From Sambucus nigra (lineage: Eukaryota > Streptophyta > Magnoliopsida > Dipsacales > Adoxaceae), in the NCBI GenBank assembly GCA_949130495.1, contig OX422221.1, positions 142,819,405-142,883,404 on the forward strand: a DNA stretch of 64,000 nt, in the 5' to 3' direction. A model generated the notes under the pieces. That model saw only the letters and a program-made list of their open reading frames with translations. It did not search any database and was not told where the DNA came from. The position numbers and the translations under genes are program-made. Numbering within the stretch: the stretch's first letter is position 1; each line of letters begins with the position of its first letter. Positions 11,163 to 23,470 of this stretch are shown here, piece by piece.

Positions 11163-12749
11163 TGATTCGACACGAATAATATATTTTATTCACCCTTAAA
11201 CTTACCATTTTAGCCCCAACGGGTACCTTAATTCCTATATTTATGCTCGTTGACCAGAAAACCTATGTTTTAGATGTGAACATGCTATATGAGGTATAAT
11301 TGAGCTTTTGTAGGTATTTCGATGCTTAGTGTGAAGTTTGGTCGCTTTTCGAAAAAGTTTCGTTGAATATTACAGCTTCGGGGGCATTTAATAATTTCAC
11401 TATTGGGATTTTAATCCCGACCTCTTCCCAAAAGTTAATCCTTTGATTTATCTTTGCGTGGACACTGACGATGCATGATTCTGATGTTTAATGAAGGAGT
11501 TGTGGCATTTTTACGATGGTTTTGACTTTAAAATCACACTCAGGGGCACATTCAAGGGCATTTTAGTCATTTCATCATTCAGTTTTTTGGCCTAATTCAC
11601 CTTGGATGTTGTATACCTCTGAGTTGTCTTCGCATGACCTCCTACCTTGCCTAATTCCAAGTTATAACGAAGCAGTTACGACATTTTTCGTAAAGTTGGA
11701 CAAAGATGCAGAATTGCAGACATGTAGGGGAGAATCGATTCGGACAAGTCCGAATCGATTCGATTTGGCACCAGAAAGTCAGAAAATCTCTACTTTTAAG
11801 TTGGTTTTTTGTGGGGTGTTTGTATGTAAAAATTATATTAAGTTGGGGGATCATTTTTACTAGAGATTAGATTCATTTTAGGTTAGTTTTTAGGGATTTT
11901 TGTGGGAGCTTCCCTCTCCTCATTTTGTGTTGGGTTTTTACTCATTGTTGTAAGTTTACTATTCCTCCTCCTTCTCAATTGATGTAAGTTCCTTTTTTTG
12001 TTCTTAAGCTTTGTAACCTAGATTTATTCCTCTAATTTCTTGCTTTATTTCATTTGTGTATTTCATTTTCATGCCCAGTTAATCTTTATTGTGTTCCTTT
12101 ATAGCTTTAATTAGTTTAGTTGTAGTTTAATTATTTTAATTCATGCCTATTCCCTAGTTAAATAGGGTCGGGGTTGCATTTTTGCCATTAATAGCCGTCG
12201 AGCTTCAAAAGTTAGATTTCACATAAAATTCTGTTTAATCGAAACCTCGTGTATTAAAGTCGGATTATTATGCGTTGAACTTTCTTTGTCGTGCAACGTT
12301 AGTGTTTATAGAGATAATCCGAATTTAATCCGTGTGTGACCATTTTTTATTAAATGTTTTATCTCGCAACTTTGAATTAAATTCCTTCTTGCAAGATATT
12401 TATGCTTAATTGAATATGCTCGGTTAAATGCTTTTGAACTGAAATTCTAATTATTAGTTGTTCATCCCGTGTGGTAGGAATGAAATCTTGACTCTCGCTT
12501 TTATATTGTTTACAGTTAACTTATTTCTTTGTTTCCCCTTTTCACTATAATATCTTATCACCTTTTGCATTTTTATTCGTAAAGTAATAAATATCTTAAA
12601 AATCTATCCAACATTCCATGTGGATTCTCGATACCTGACTTACCGCTATACTTGTATTGTAAGTGTAGTTGTATATTAGGTTTTTGTATGTTGGCGGTGA
12701 ACCTAAAACAACGATAGTGTCCTTACACGAACACTTAGTTTGCGCTGCA
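11163..12749 (+). repeat. 5' LTR of element D
   Basis: It starts TGATTCGACACG and probably ends GCGCTGCA at 12749, about 1587 bp. The last part (GTGGATTCTCGATACC..., TTACACGAACAC) parallels the end of solo LTR E (29775-29904), so D and E are related. At 11733-11760 lies a perfect inverted repeat with 13-bp arms (AATCGATTCGGAC) and an AA centre. Eye comparison with the 3' LTR suggests roughly 80-85% identity, which means an old insertion. Confidence 0.8.
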
Positions 12750-12755
12750 CCAAAA

Positions 12756-12773
12756 TGGTGCAATTTCTTGGGA
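12756..12773 (+). other. Primer-binding-site-like sequence of element D
   Basis: TGGTGCAATTTCTTGGGA lies 6 bp after the LTR end. It resembles a mutated form of the TGGCGCC...CCGGGGA site typical of Athila/Tat elements, and the following GTGG also fits that pattern. Confidence 0.55.
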
Positions 12774-13021
12774 GTGGTTTTTAGATTGTAGTTGTTTTAT
12801 TATTTCGCAGTATTTTTTCTTTGGTATTTGTATTCTCTGTTTTAACTTTTTACAGGATTTGCACATTTGGGCGCTAAGAAACTTTGAATCTCGGTTGCGC
12901 ACATCCTTTCTTGTATTCTCTATCTACAAATAATTCGGTAACCATGTCCTATTTTTGTTGTTTAGTCGTTCATTTTAATGATTCTTACTTTGGGGATTGT
13001 TTTCAATTTTTCCATTTTTAA

Positions 13022-13855
13022 GAATTTCTTGAGAATGAATGGCTTGAAAACATTTATCAGGAATAAAATCATTTTTGGGAATTTGAGTTGGATTGATTAT
13101 TCGAATGCAATGAATATTTTCCTTTTGATATTTTTGAATTTAAAGATGAGTTTCAACCAAATGAGGATTCCTAGGTTCTAGAGCCAAGGAAGCCTACTTT
13201 GGAAGAAACTTTTCTTCTTTTCAACCAAAGTGTGGATAACATTATTGGTATTGGATTGGGACTCGACGCACTTTGCAATGAAATTAATTCTTTTGTGTAA
13301 ATCAATGAGGAGGCAGAGACTTATGATTCACCTCAAATTTTTAAAGAGCATTTCATTGAAAGTGAGTGTTTCTCGCCTGAAATTCCATCTCCTTTCGACT
13401 ATGAGTTGATTGAGATGGAATTTAGGTCATTACTATATACGTTTTCAATTGCTGAATTATTAGAGGGACTGATTGATTCCTATAAGTAGGTAAAAACTTA
13501 TGAAACGTCTACACCTTTTGCCGACGAGGAGTTTTTACCGCACTTGTTTTCGATGGAATTTTCCCCCTTGTGTGCACCACCTCCCCTTCTACTTGAAAAA
13601 CCTTGGGGAGGCGAATTTACTTGTCTCAGATTCCAAGTTTACTTCTCCCCTTATTATCCAAATCATCCATCGTCTCCTAAAAATTTATAATTGGCGATGG
13701 TTCACCTTTTTCACTACCCGCATGCCTTCCACTATTTAAACGAAATTCATATCTTCCGGGAGGCTTGTTTTTCGGAGTGTGCCCCGTTGATCTTTCAAAA
13801 TCACATCCCATTTTGGGTGGATCCTCAACTATTTAGACTTCTAGTGTATAGTTAG
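13022..13855 (+). pseudogene. Unrecognised decayed 278-codon frame in element D
   Basis: One frame from 13022 to the TAG at 13853-13855 reads as protein-like throughout with about six internal stops, including 13487-13489 and 13688-13690, and no obvious frameshift. The first half is acidic (NEYFPFDIFEFKDEFQPNED, LEPRKPTLEETFLLFNQ). The second half has PPPLLLEKPWGGEF, FHYPHAFHYLNEIHIFREA and PFWVDPQLFRLLV. I do not recognise it as gag, protease, reverse transcriptase, integrase or an envelope-like protein. The bases between the stops keep coding character, which suggests it was once translated. No second copy exists in the window. It could be a captured host gene or an element-specific protein; no function is assigned. 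Confidence 0.55.
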
Positions 13856-14110
13856 GTAGAAGTACAAATAGTAGGTTGTAAATAGTTAGCTTTTTATTCT
13901 TTCTTTATTTAGTTTTTCTTTCTTTTTAATTTAGTCTAGTGTAATTAGATAAAATTTTTGTTATTGCTTTTCGTTATGCTCGGTCCTAACTTGTTTTGTA
14001 GATTCTTTGGACTCGTACTTATCCAGGGATCCCTCCAATTTTGGGTAATATCATTTTTTTCCTATCTTTGTGTTGTGTTCTTAGTGCGCATTGAGGACAA
14101 TGCAACATTT

Positions 14111-14127
14111 AAGTTAGGGGGTGTGGG
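14111..14127 (+). other. Internal polypurine-tract-like motif in element D
   Basis: AAGTTAGGGGGTGTGG follows ATTGAGGACAATGC. The same kind of text appears again directly before the 3' LTR (15902-15933). Two tracts 1.8 kb apart suggest either a second plus-strand priming site or an internal duplication. Confidence 0.5.
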
Positions 14128-14879
14128 ATATGCTATCCGTTTATTGTTTAGCCCAAGGATATGATCACATTTTATTACCAAGTATGGTTATTGTTAAAAA
14201 ATTAAAAATTTCAAAAATATTTTCTTTCTTTCTTCTCTTTTGTTGGGCATTTTGCCGTTATTTCAGATGATAAATTTAAATAATTTCCCGATCCATTAGA
14301 CATTTAATGAAGCTTGTTCTCGATTTTGGAAGTTATTAGATTTAGTCCTCAAATCATTGATATTACGAATAACTACATGAATTAAACTTTATCCCATGAG
14401 TACATGCGCTTTTCTTATTTTATTGATTTGGTTTAAGATTTTTATAACTTGATAAAGTTTTGTTGCATTGTATATACTTACACCGAGTGAGATTTGTGAT
14501 TTTCTTCATTTGTGAGTGTTATACACTATTCTTTCCTCTTTGAAAACACTGAATTCATCGGTAATCTCTCCATTCTTTCATTGATCGTTCGTTAATTGAG
14601 TTTATATCTTGGCATGTGTTACTTGAGCATGATTTTCAAAGTTATTTTGACTCAAGAATTGTGTAAACTTTAGGAAATGATCATAGATCATCTTTGTTAT
14701 ATCACCCATATTGGCCTTGACCTCACCTTATATATTCCCCTCGTTAACCCTTTTGAGCCTTAATATAGCCTTTCGTTTCAAAACAGAAAAATCCCATAAT
14801 CAACTCCACATTGGAGTTATATACCATATATATTACCCTCCATACCTTTGTTTGGAATGATACTCGGGATTGAATGATG

Positions 14880-15015
14880 TTATTGTCTTGCGGTTGCAAT
14901 TAAGCATGAAAAGAGTGAGAAAAGTGAAGAAAAGAAAGAAGTGAAAAAAAGAAAAGAAAAAGTGAATAAGCAAAGAAATGAAAAGTAAACATGAGAAAAA
15001 AAAGAAAATAGAAAG
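14880..15015 (+). repeat. Purine-only low-complexity tract
   Basis: About 130 bp of almost pure A/G (AAGAGTGAGAAAAGTGAAG and similar) lie in the non-coding part of element D. Such tracts are common in the 3' non-coding half of Athila/Tat-type elements. No protein is encoded. Confidence 0.7.
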
Positions 15016-15920
15016 TTGATGTATATAATGTTTAATAAGATTTAATTACTCTTCTATTGTCATATTTAATGCTTGTTAGGGAAATTATTTTCCAATTTTG
15101 AATTGCCTGCAAGTTTCCATTATCCCAAGTTTTTCATCCCTGAACAATTTGAATCCGTACAAATTCGCTTCATTTCATAACCAGAGCCTAGCCTACATTA
15201 CAACCCTATAAAATCCAATGTGATCTTAGGGTGAATTTAATTTAAAAGTTTAAATAGTTTTGATAATCTGTGAAAATACATTTCGCCTCCTTTAATGAGC
15301 AATATCTTTCATTGAGATTACATGTTTTTCATTTTACATATAGTGTTCTTCATTAGTGACATGTGTGAGGCTTAGTTTTCATTTACGTTTACTCTTTATG
15401 GCCGCATATCCCGTGTGTTAACTCCATTTTCATAGTGAATTCATTTCTTGAGTGTAATGTAAGATGAGGATTGGATTATATGCATGCTTTTATGTTTATT
15501 CGGTTCATATAAGTTTTTTCCAAACCATATTTTGCATGTGCTCACTCCCCTCCCACTTTTAAGGTTTCAATTTGACGAAGTTCATTCTATAATGTTAATA
15601 ACTACGGACTTTTATTTGAATTCGTTCGATATGATAATAATATGTTTGAAATCTTTTTTGTATTGTTGAGCTTGTCGCATGTCATTGGGCATATTTTTGA
15701 GGAAAATTTGATGTTTATGTGTTTCATCCCTGAAAACCCTCACGAGACGACACTCGTCCACTAGGGTAACCTATGGGTTTAATGGCTTATTGCATATGCT
15801 AATTGAAATCGTTTTCCGCTCACAAAAGTGGCATTTATCCCATTTGTACATATATCTTTTTTGTGGATTACTTGTAGTTCTTCTTATTTTGTACTTCATT
15901 ATTAGGGACTAGCAATGTGT

Positions 15921-15933
15921 AAGTTAGGGAGTG
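15921..15933 (+). other. Polypurine tract of element D
   Basis: AAGTTAGGGAGTG directly precedes the TGATTCGG start of the 3' LTR, as expected for the plus-strand primer. Confidence 0.7.
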
Positions 15934-16998
15934 TGATTCGGCATGAATATTATATTTATTCACCCTTAAAGTTATGCATTTTATCCCCCTCGGGTACCTT
16001 AATTCCTATATTTATGTTCATTAACAAGACAACCTCCATTTTATATCTTAACATGCTATATGATGTATAATTGAGCTTTTGTAGGTATTTTGGGGCTTAG
16101 TGTGAAGTTCAGTCGCTTTTCAAAAAAATTATGTTGAATATTGCAGCTTCGGGGGAATTTTAGTAATTCTATCATTCAGATTTTAATCCCTACCTATTCA
16201 TAAAAGTTCAATCCCTTCGATTTCTCTTCACGTGGCCGCTGATAGTGCATGATTCCGATGTATAATGAAGGAGTTATGGCATTTTTCTGATGGTTATGAC
16301 TTCAAAATTGCACTTAAGGGCATTTTAGTCATTTCACAATTTGTTGTTTTGGTCTAATGTCTTCTTGGATTTGTATCCCTCTGATTTATCTTCGCGTAAC
16401 CTCCGACCGTGCCTAATTTCGAGTTATAACAAAGTAGTAACGGTATTATCCGTAAAGTTGGACAAAGTTATAGAATTGCAGACCTGTAGGGGCAAATCAA
16501 TTTGAATAAGTTCGAATCGATTTGATTTGGCACCAAAAAGTCAGAAAATCTCTACTTTTAAGTTTTTTTTGGTGGGGTATTTATATGTAAAAATTATATT
16601 AAGTCGGGGGATCATTTTTACTGGAGATTAGATTCATTTAAGGTTAGTTTTTGGGGATGTTTGTGGGAGCGCCCCTCTCCTCATTTTGTGTTGGGTTTTT
16701 GCCCATTATTGTAAGTTTACTATTCCTCCTTCTCTATTAATGTAAGTTCCTTTTTTTGTTCTTAAGCTTTGTAACCTAGATTTATTCCCCTAATTTCTTG
16801 CTTTATTTCATTTGTGTATTTCATGTCCATGCCTAGTTATTCTTTATTTGTGTTCCTTTATTGCATTAATTAGTTTAGTTGTAGTTTAATTATTTTACTT
16901 CAGGCCTAGTACCTAGTTAAATAGGATCGGGGTTGCGTTTTTTCCATTAATGGGCGTCGAGCTCCGAAAGTTAGGTTTCGCATAAAATTGCGTTTAAT
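15934..16998 (+). repeat. 3' LTR of element D, truncated
   Basis: It aligns with the first 1060 bp or so of the 5' LTR, from TGATTCGGCATGAATA to GCATAAAATTGCGTTTAATTG, then stops where C1 gag resumes. The last roughly 520 bp of the LTR are missing. The palindrome of the 5' LTR is present near 16495-16530 but decayed. Confidence 0.8.
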
Positions 16999-17658
16999 TG
17001 GGAGAAACAAAATTTTGGGTCTCATACATTAGATTTATAAACCAATGGATCGGGGGCTAAGATTCTAGTTTATAGGTAGCCATACCTTAAGTGGATTGAA
17101 AAGACTAAACTTCCAAAGAGTTTTGAATTCTCGACCTTTTCTCTCTTTTTAGGAGATTGAATCCAATCTAGTGTACAACATATTACTAGGTTCACTTGTC
17201 AATGTGCGGATGCCAAAATAAATGATTACCTCAAACTACATTTTTTGTCCAGTTCCCTCACCGATGTATCTTTTTGTGATTCATATGTTTGCCTCCTAAC
17301 ACTGTCTAAACTTGGGAACAAATGAAATATATGTTCCATGCACACTTTTTCCAAATAGAACCAAAAAGATCTACAACATATTTGTCTAGCTGAGCAAAAA
17401 TCCAGATGAAAAAGAAACTACTTTCCTAAATAGGTTTCAAAGGGCAAGAAATCGGTGCAAAATATTGCTACCTAAGTATGAGTTTGTCAAATTGGCCCAA
17501 AATATACTGGAATTTAGACTTTGAAACAAGTTTGATGAAATTGAGTTTAGGGACTTGGTAGAATCAACTCCCATAATATCTAGATATGAAGAGTAATAAC
17601 ATGAGAGACACTTTTTCCTTCAAAACCTACTATAAAGATCCAAACTTTGAAATGAATG
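16999..17658 (+). pseudogene. Element C1, segment 2: gag core (Ogre/Tat-like)
   Basis: The segment matches C2 at 36150-36800 and encodes the typical plant Tat-lineage gag text: a KPYLKWI-like approach, LPKSFEFSTFSLF-like and LGD-like stretches, then the region ending NFEMNV. Several frame breaks are present. It stops at the GAATG that is duplicated on the far side of E (17654-17658 and 29905-29909). Confidence 0.7.
17654..17658. repeat. Target-site duplication GAATG of solo LTR E (left copy)
   Basis: GAATG directly precedes the TG start of E. The second copy is at 29905-29909, after the CA end. The two copies are separated by E plus the nested element B. Confidence 0.85.
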
Positions 17659-17685
17659 TGATTATGCATAAATTCTTCACATTTA
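17659..17685 (+). mobile_element. Solo LTR E, first 27 bp (split by B)
   Basis: TGATTATGCATAAATTC resembles the LTR start of D (TGATTCGGCATGAATA). Element B entered 27 bp into this LTR and duplicated ATTTA. The remainder of E lies at 28422-29904. Confidence 0.8.
17681..17685. repeat. Target-site duplication ATTTA of element B (left copy)
   Basis: ATTTA directly flanks the LTR of B here and again at 28417-28421. The 5-bp length is the usual one for Ty3/gypsy integrases. Confidence 0.92.
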
Positions 17686-20602
17686 TGTGACACCCCGCCT
17701 AATTAAATACCGGGTGATCAGTACTTTATTAAATTATAACCAAGGTGAACGGTTGGTTCATTCTTAGCATCACTATCGCAAAAATAACTTTTCCAATTAA
17801 ACACCCTAAATAATTAAGCTAAGTGACAAAACCATTTTTAAAACATCAATTTCCAAATTTAATTTAAAACCAATGTTTAAACCTTTTAAAAATTTATAGT
17901 TTAAGATCCCACAATAGCAAGACTAGAAAACTAATCCAAGTAATATAAGCAATCAACTAAACAATTCCAACGTGAAAACTTTGAAGGAAAACATCCTGAT
18001 AGTAGCAATCCCAAAATATAAATACTGGAGATAGACAATCACTATCTCTGATAAAACCAACTGAATAATGGAAAAGGGTGACACATGTCCAACTGGATAA
18101 AATAAAACTAAAAGTGGAATCAATAATGAGGTCGTTTAAGCAAGAGGCCTGCAACTCCCACCTAAGCTGTAGCACATTCCTTCCAAAGGATCCTATGCAA
18201 GACGCACCTGTGACTGGGCACCTGTAATATATACATATATATACAAGAGAGAAAAGAAAATAGGAAACGGGTCAGAGCTCGATTGTAAAACAGTATACAA
18301 ATTAGTTTAGCAAGTATTTAAAATGCTTACCGGCTAATGCAACAATCATATTAGTGTGCGGCACTCTCTTGAGAAATTCTAACCTCTCTTCTAATGTGCA
18401 CACCTACCGCACTATTTATCCCAACAGATTAGCTTATCTTAAGTTACTCATAAGGTCTCAAGTCGAGAATTTCTAGTTGTTAAGAGATTTAATTTTAAAA
18501 GCAAAGTTCTCACGTAACCTCATTTAATTATAAAGTTTCTCAGTTTTTGCTTCACACGTTTTCAAACACTTATACCCAAGTTGAAATAATTATTCATTTC
18601 TTACCTACCTTTAGTCACAGTAGATAGTTCCCAAATTTCAAGTTTATATATGTATATATTAATCACTCATATATATATATATATATATATAATCGACACC
18701 CCACATAAATTTATGGTGCTGGCATACTCTCCTATCGAGTCCCCGTATCACTCGTACTAAGGGAAATACTAGTTCGAAATCACTCTCGAACTGTATTAAT
18801 ACAAAACACATACAAATTAAGGTGAAGAATATTTCTAAGTCACTAAGAGGTCAGTACATACCCTAACGTCTCTTAGGACCGTCTGACTATCGATTCGATA
18901 GCCTGTACCAAGGATTCCTATGTTCTAGGGTACAAGTCAATATTCCCCATAAAGGTCACATCGAGAAAAGACTGTCCCAACGCGGTAACCTCAGTGATAG
19001 CAAGTAGCGCGGGCATGATTTTTACACGTATATAGTATATACACAAACATAGTCATATATGTATACTACTATTCCTATTTTTAATTCAGGTACGCCCACG
19101 ACCCATACTTATGATATTTATTCTCATTGCACATTACTAGATTATCCCGTATAATGGTTTGTCTCTTTTACTTATTTATGGGATTATTTCAACTTACTAC
19201 GTAACACTCATGAATTCCTATTTCCCCAAGTGTAATTTCAGTTGGTCCTCATTTATTTTACAACGTAACTTTCTTACGAGTCTCACCCTTTAAACACATG
19301 TTCCCATTTTCTTAAGTATAAAACACCTTTGTTATATATTAATCTCGTCTTACGTTAAGGGTTCCATTTTTTTTATAAAGCCCTACTGGTCTTCTTTATC
19401 TCCCAAAGTATTCTAACAATAATGTCCAAGAATTTCAATTCATTTAAGTTGGAACCGACTATTTAAAAAGGGGAATTTGAGTTTTTCCAGGAGGGTCGAT
19501 CGATCGATCAAGCAGGTATGACGAAACTGCAGAATTTCCAGTTACAGGTTTCTTCTTCTAAAATCATCCAAACCAATATATTTGTCTTCCAAACTCCCAA
19601 TAATTTATACTACAAGTGTTATATCCTCAAATAAGTTGTATTCTACGTAAGGCATGCGAATTTTCATCATATATAACGAATTAAGGGGGGTAAAATCCAT
19701 AAAAATATCAAGAACCCTAATATTTTCTTTGTTTAGTTTCTTCCCATTCTTTTACCAGATTTTATACTCCTAACTTAATGCAATTTCATGGTTCAACCTC
19801 TACATGTGAATTTGAATTCCAGAATAAGTCTTATACCTATACATCATGAAATTTTGAGTCTCCAAACTAGGTTTTTCTTTCGCAAAAACTAGTCCTAATC
19901 AACCCTAGACTAATATATTGATGCATTAACTGAAATTGAGCAAGATAGATACTTGCCTGGGATTTCTTGATTCAGATTTGTGGAAAATATTGGCGTGGTT
20001 GTGATCCTCGTTGCGCAATCTAACGTTTGGCGGCGACCGCGGTGCAAACGATGGAGTTCTTGGCCTAGAACTCCTTGGAAAGCTCTTCCTCTTCCTCTCC
20101 AACGGCCGTCTATGGTTTATGGTTCTTCTAACCCTAGAAGATGACTCCTACCATCTGATATAACCTTAGAAAAATCGTGGGTTTCCATGCCCAAAAATAT
20201 AAAATGCCTAAAACGCCCTCCTGAGACCCAAACTAAACCCCTGGGTACATTATTTTGACTATATCGACCCTTCCGGACACATTGACGCACTCAAAAAGAC
20301 CATACATGTGACTTATAATTTATTCACTTTTAATAGTTCGAATTTAATCCCGACACGACACAAGCGCGTCCCGATAAATTTCTAAAATTATCAAATTAGA
20401 TTCTCGTGATAATTTTACTAAATACAATTATACCTCTTACTTTACCTATAAAGTAATTTACAACAAAATTCCAATAATTACTAACTCTCATCACGCTAGT
20501 AAGTATTTAAATTATTTTTCGGATTAATATTAAATTAATATTTCTAATTAAATTTAATAAATCCCCCAAAATTTGAAAGTCATAAAAATACGGGGTATTA
20601 CA
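17686..20602 (-). repeat. 3' LTR of element B
   Basis: This 2917-bp LTR starts (minus strand) TGTAATACCCCG and ends GGGGTGTCACA. It differs from the 5' LTR by many substitutions, by an expanded AT dinucleotide run near 18669-18690, and by loss of most of the GATCGATC palindrome array: only one block remains at 19496-19509, against four in the 5' LTR. Confidence 0.93.
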
Positions 20603-20620
20603 TACTTCCCCCCTAATAAC
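20603..20620 (-). other. Polypurine tract of element B
   Basis: On the minus strand TTAGGGGGGAAGTA abuts the TG of the 3' LTR, as in A and G2. Confidence 0.88.
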
Positions 20621-20638
20621 GGAATTTCGTCCCGAAAT

Positions 20639-22170
20639 TCAAAAATAATGTATACCTGGTAAGAATAACTCTGGGTACTTTTCACGCATATCGGCCTCAT
20701 GCTCCCAAGTGGATTCCTCCACAATATGATGCTCCAACTGGACCCGTACAAGTGGGACTACTTTTGACATCAATCTCCTTTCGCTATGATCTAGAATAGC
20801 TACTGGTCTCTCCTCATAAGAGATGTCAGGCTGTAAGTCAATCTCTTCAATTGCAATGTGGGTGTGGTCCATGTCATCCCGAAGGTATCGTCTCAACGAC
20901 GAGATGTGGAATACATCATGAATGCGGTGTAAGTGCTCTGGCAGTCCCAATCTGTATGCTACCAGCCCAATTCTCTCGATAATGGGAAATGGTCCCACGT
21001 ACCTCGGGGCCAATTTACTATCTTCCCAAACCTCACCACTCCTTTTATAGGAGATATGCGTAGTAATACTTGGTCCCCCACATTAAATTCATGGAAGAAC
21101 CGTTTTGCATCGACGTAGCTTTTCTGCCTGTCCTGGGCTACCCGAATGCGACTCCTGATAATCTCAATCCTAGCGGAGGTTTCCTGAATTACCTCTGGTC
21201 CGTGCAACTTGTTGTCCCCCACCTCTAGCCAATAAGTTGGGGAACGACAAGGCCTATCGTACAATGCCTCAAATGGAGCCATGCCAATCGTGAACTGATA
21301 AGAGTTATTATAAGCAAACTCCACCAATGGAAGATGTGGCTCCCAACCTCCTCCAAAATCAAGGACACACATGCGTAGAATATCTTCCAACACCTGATTG
21401 GTACGCTCTGTTTGTCCATCTGTCTATGGGTGATAAGCTGAACTCAACCTCAACTCTGTACCCATGGCCTCCTAAAAGCTCTCCCAGAAATGCGACACGA
21501 AAATCTTATCTCTATCTGACACAATATCCAAGGGAACCCCATGTAGCCTAACAATCTCAGTAATGAACAACTGAGCATACTGGCCCGTGGTATAGTTGGT
21601 CCTTTCTGGCAGAAAATGAGCTACCTTGGTCAAACGGTCCATAATCACCCAGATGGAGTCGTGGCCCCGCTGTGATGTAGGCAACCCCGTAATGAAATCC
21701 ATGGAAATACTCTCCCACTTCCATGTGGGTATTTCTAATGGCTGAAGCGACCCCGAAGGTTTCTGGTGGTCAACTTTTACCATCTGGCAAGTAGAACACT
21801 TGGACACGAACTCGGCAATGTCCTTCTTCATCCCACTCCACTAGTATTGCCGCCTCATATCCTGGTACATCTTATCTCCCCCAGGATGCACCATAAATCG
21901 GGACCTATGAGACTGGGTCATCACTGCGTGACGTAAGTCTGCTCCTTCTGGGACCACCAATCTCCCATTAATCCTCAAACCTCCATCGGAACTAATTGAG
22001 TAGAACTCGACACCCTCGGCTAAAAGCCGTATAATTTGCTCCTGGAAAAATGAGTCTGTTGTCCGTGCCTGTGTTTCCCTCGTAACGATCTCGGGTTTCA
22101 CCGTTATGGTAGATATGAATAAACGGGCTACCACATCCTGGTGCCCCAATTCTTTAAACTTTTCTTTTCA
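20639..22170 (-). pseudogene. Integrase and chromodomain region of element B
   Basis: From 22149 downward: the HHCC region (HRSRFMVHPGGDK, CSTCQMVKVDH), the core with SMDFITGLPTSQRGHDS and [10 protein letters not shown], then [10 protein letters not shown] with the third catalytic Glu kept, [14 protein letters not shown], the GPF-like module ([15 protein letters not shown]), FHISSLRRYL and a chromodomain-like tail (VRVQLEHHIVEESTWE). Stops at 22168-22170, about 21841, 21472-21474 and just before TDGQTE, plus a 1-bp loss near 21015-21020, break the frame. The chromodomain is shared with A and G2, which supports the chromovirus call. Confidence 0.87.
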
Positions 22171-23470
22171 TACGTCCACTACATCGTCTACTGGTCTACG
22201 GCTCAACGCATCAGCAACTACGTTGGCCTTCCCCGGATGGTATTGTATGTCGAACTGATAGTCTTTCAAAACCTCTAACCACCTGCACTGACCCATATTC
22301 ATCTCTCGCTGAGTGAATAGGTACTGCAGTGACTTTTGGTCTGTGAACAAGAGGAATTTCTCCCCCAATAAGTAGTGTCTCCATATCCACAATGCAAAGA
22401 CGACCACTGCTAACTCTAGGTCGTGGGTGGGGTAATTCTTCTCGTACGGCTTAAGCTTGCGAGAGGAAAAAGCTATAGCCTTCTCTTCCTGCTGAAGTAC
22501 TCCTCCAAGTCCCCGTAAGGAGGCGTCGGTGTAAACCAAATACTCTACGCATGGCTTGGGTAAAGCAATGACTGGTGCCGAAGTCAGCTTGTCTTTCAGC
22601 TCATCGAAAGTCAATTGACAAGTATCATCCCAAACATATGGTACCCCCTTGCGAGTCAGGTTCGTAAATGGGCCCGCTATCTTGGAGAACCCTCGAATGA
22701 ATCCTGTAGTACCCTGCTAACCCCAAGAAACTCTGCACTTCTAACGGTGTCGTGGGCTATCCCCACTCCCTCACGGATGACACTTTACTCGGGTCAACCG
22801 CTATCCCCATTTCAAAAACAACATGTCCTAAGAATTGCACTTCCCGTAGCTAGAATCCGCACTTCTCGTACTTAGCATATAACTAATGCTCTCGTAGAGT
22901 CTGAAGAACCTGTCTCAAGTGCTCAACATTCTCTTCCTCAGTGTGTGAATATATCAGAATGTCATCTATGAAGATGATAATAAACTGATCAAGGAACTCT
23001 CTGAATACTCGGTTCATCAAGTCCATGAATACGGCTGGAGCATTTGTGAGTCCAAATGGCATCACTCTGAACTCATAGGACCCATATCTCGTAAAGAAAG
23101 CATTCTTCAAAACATCCTTCTCTCTAATACGTAGCTGATGGTATCCTGACCTCAAATCTATTTTCGAAAAGAAAGTTGCTCCCCTCAGCTGGTCGAACAG
23201 ATCATCGATTTGGGGCAACGGATATTTGTTCCGTATCGTGACCTTGTTCATCTCCCGGTAGTCCACACATAGTCTTAGTGAACCATTTCTCTTTTTCACA
23301 AACAACACTGGAGCGCCCAAAGGTGAGGTACTCCTACGAATAAAGTCTTGACCTAACAGCTGCTCTATGTGATCTCGTAACTCTCACATTTCCGCCGGAG
23401 CCATACAGTATGGAGCGCGTGCTATTGGTCAAGTATCCGGTAACAAATCTATGACAAAATCTATTTCTCG
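22168..23470 (-). pseudogene. Reverse transcriptase and RNase H of element B
   Basis: [50 protein letters not shown] and the intact FIDD box ([11 protein letters not shown]) identify reverse transcriptase. [28 protein letters not shown] and ADALSRRP identify RNase H. Frame is lost by a 1-bp deletion near 22700. Stops at 22883-22885 and 22757-22759 fall on exactly the codons that are also stops in A (8742 and 8617). Confidence 0.88.

Larger units (their letters stand above)
11163..16998 (+). mobile_element. Element D: non-autonomous LTR retrotransposon (Athila-like ends)
   Basis: Two direct repeats (11163-12749 and 15934-16998) enclose about 3.2 kb that lack protease, reverse transcriptase and integrase. 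Both begin TGATTCGRCAYGAATA; a primer-binding-site-like sequence follows the first and a polypurine tract precedes the second. The interior holds one decayed reading frame of unknown function. D sits inside the gag region of C1: C2-like sequence runs up to 11162 and resumes after 16998. The 3' LTR is cut short and about 500 bp of C1 gag is missing at the junction, so one deletion removed the end of D together with part of its host. No target-site duplication survives. Confidence 0.82.

Noticed and set aside
11163..11170. Target-site duplication for element D
   Set aside because: The 5 bp before the LTR (AGTGC) have no partner after 16998 because the 3' LTR is truncated together with flanking C1 sequence.
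18669..18690. AT dinucleotide run as a functional site
   Set aside because: Simple microsatellite expansion in the LTR of B; the 5' LTR has a shorter run at the same place.
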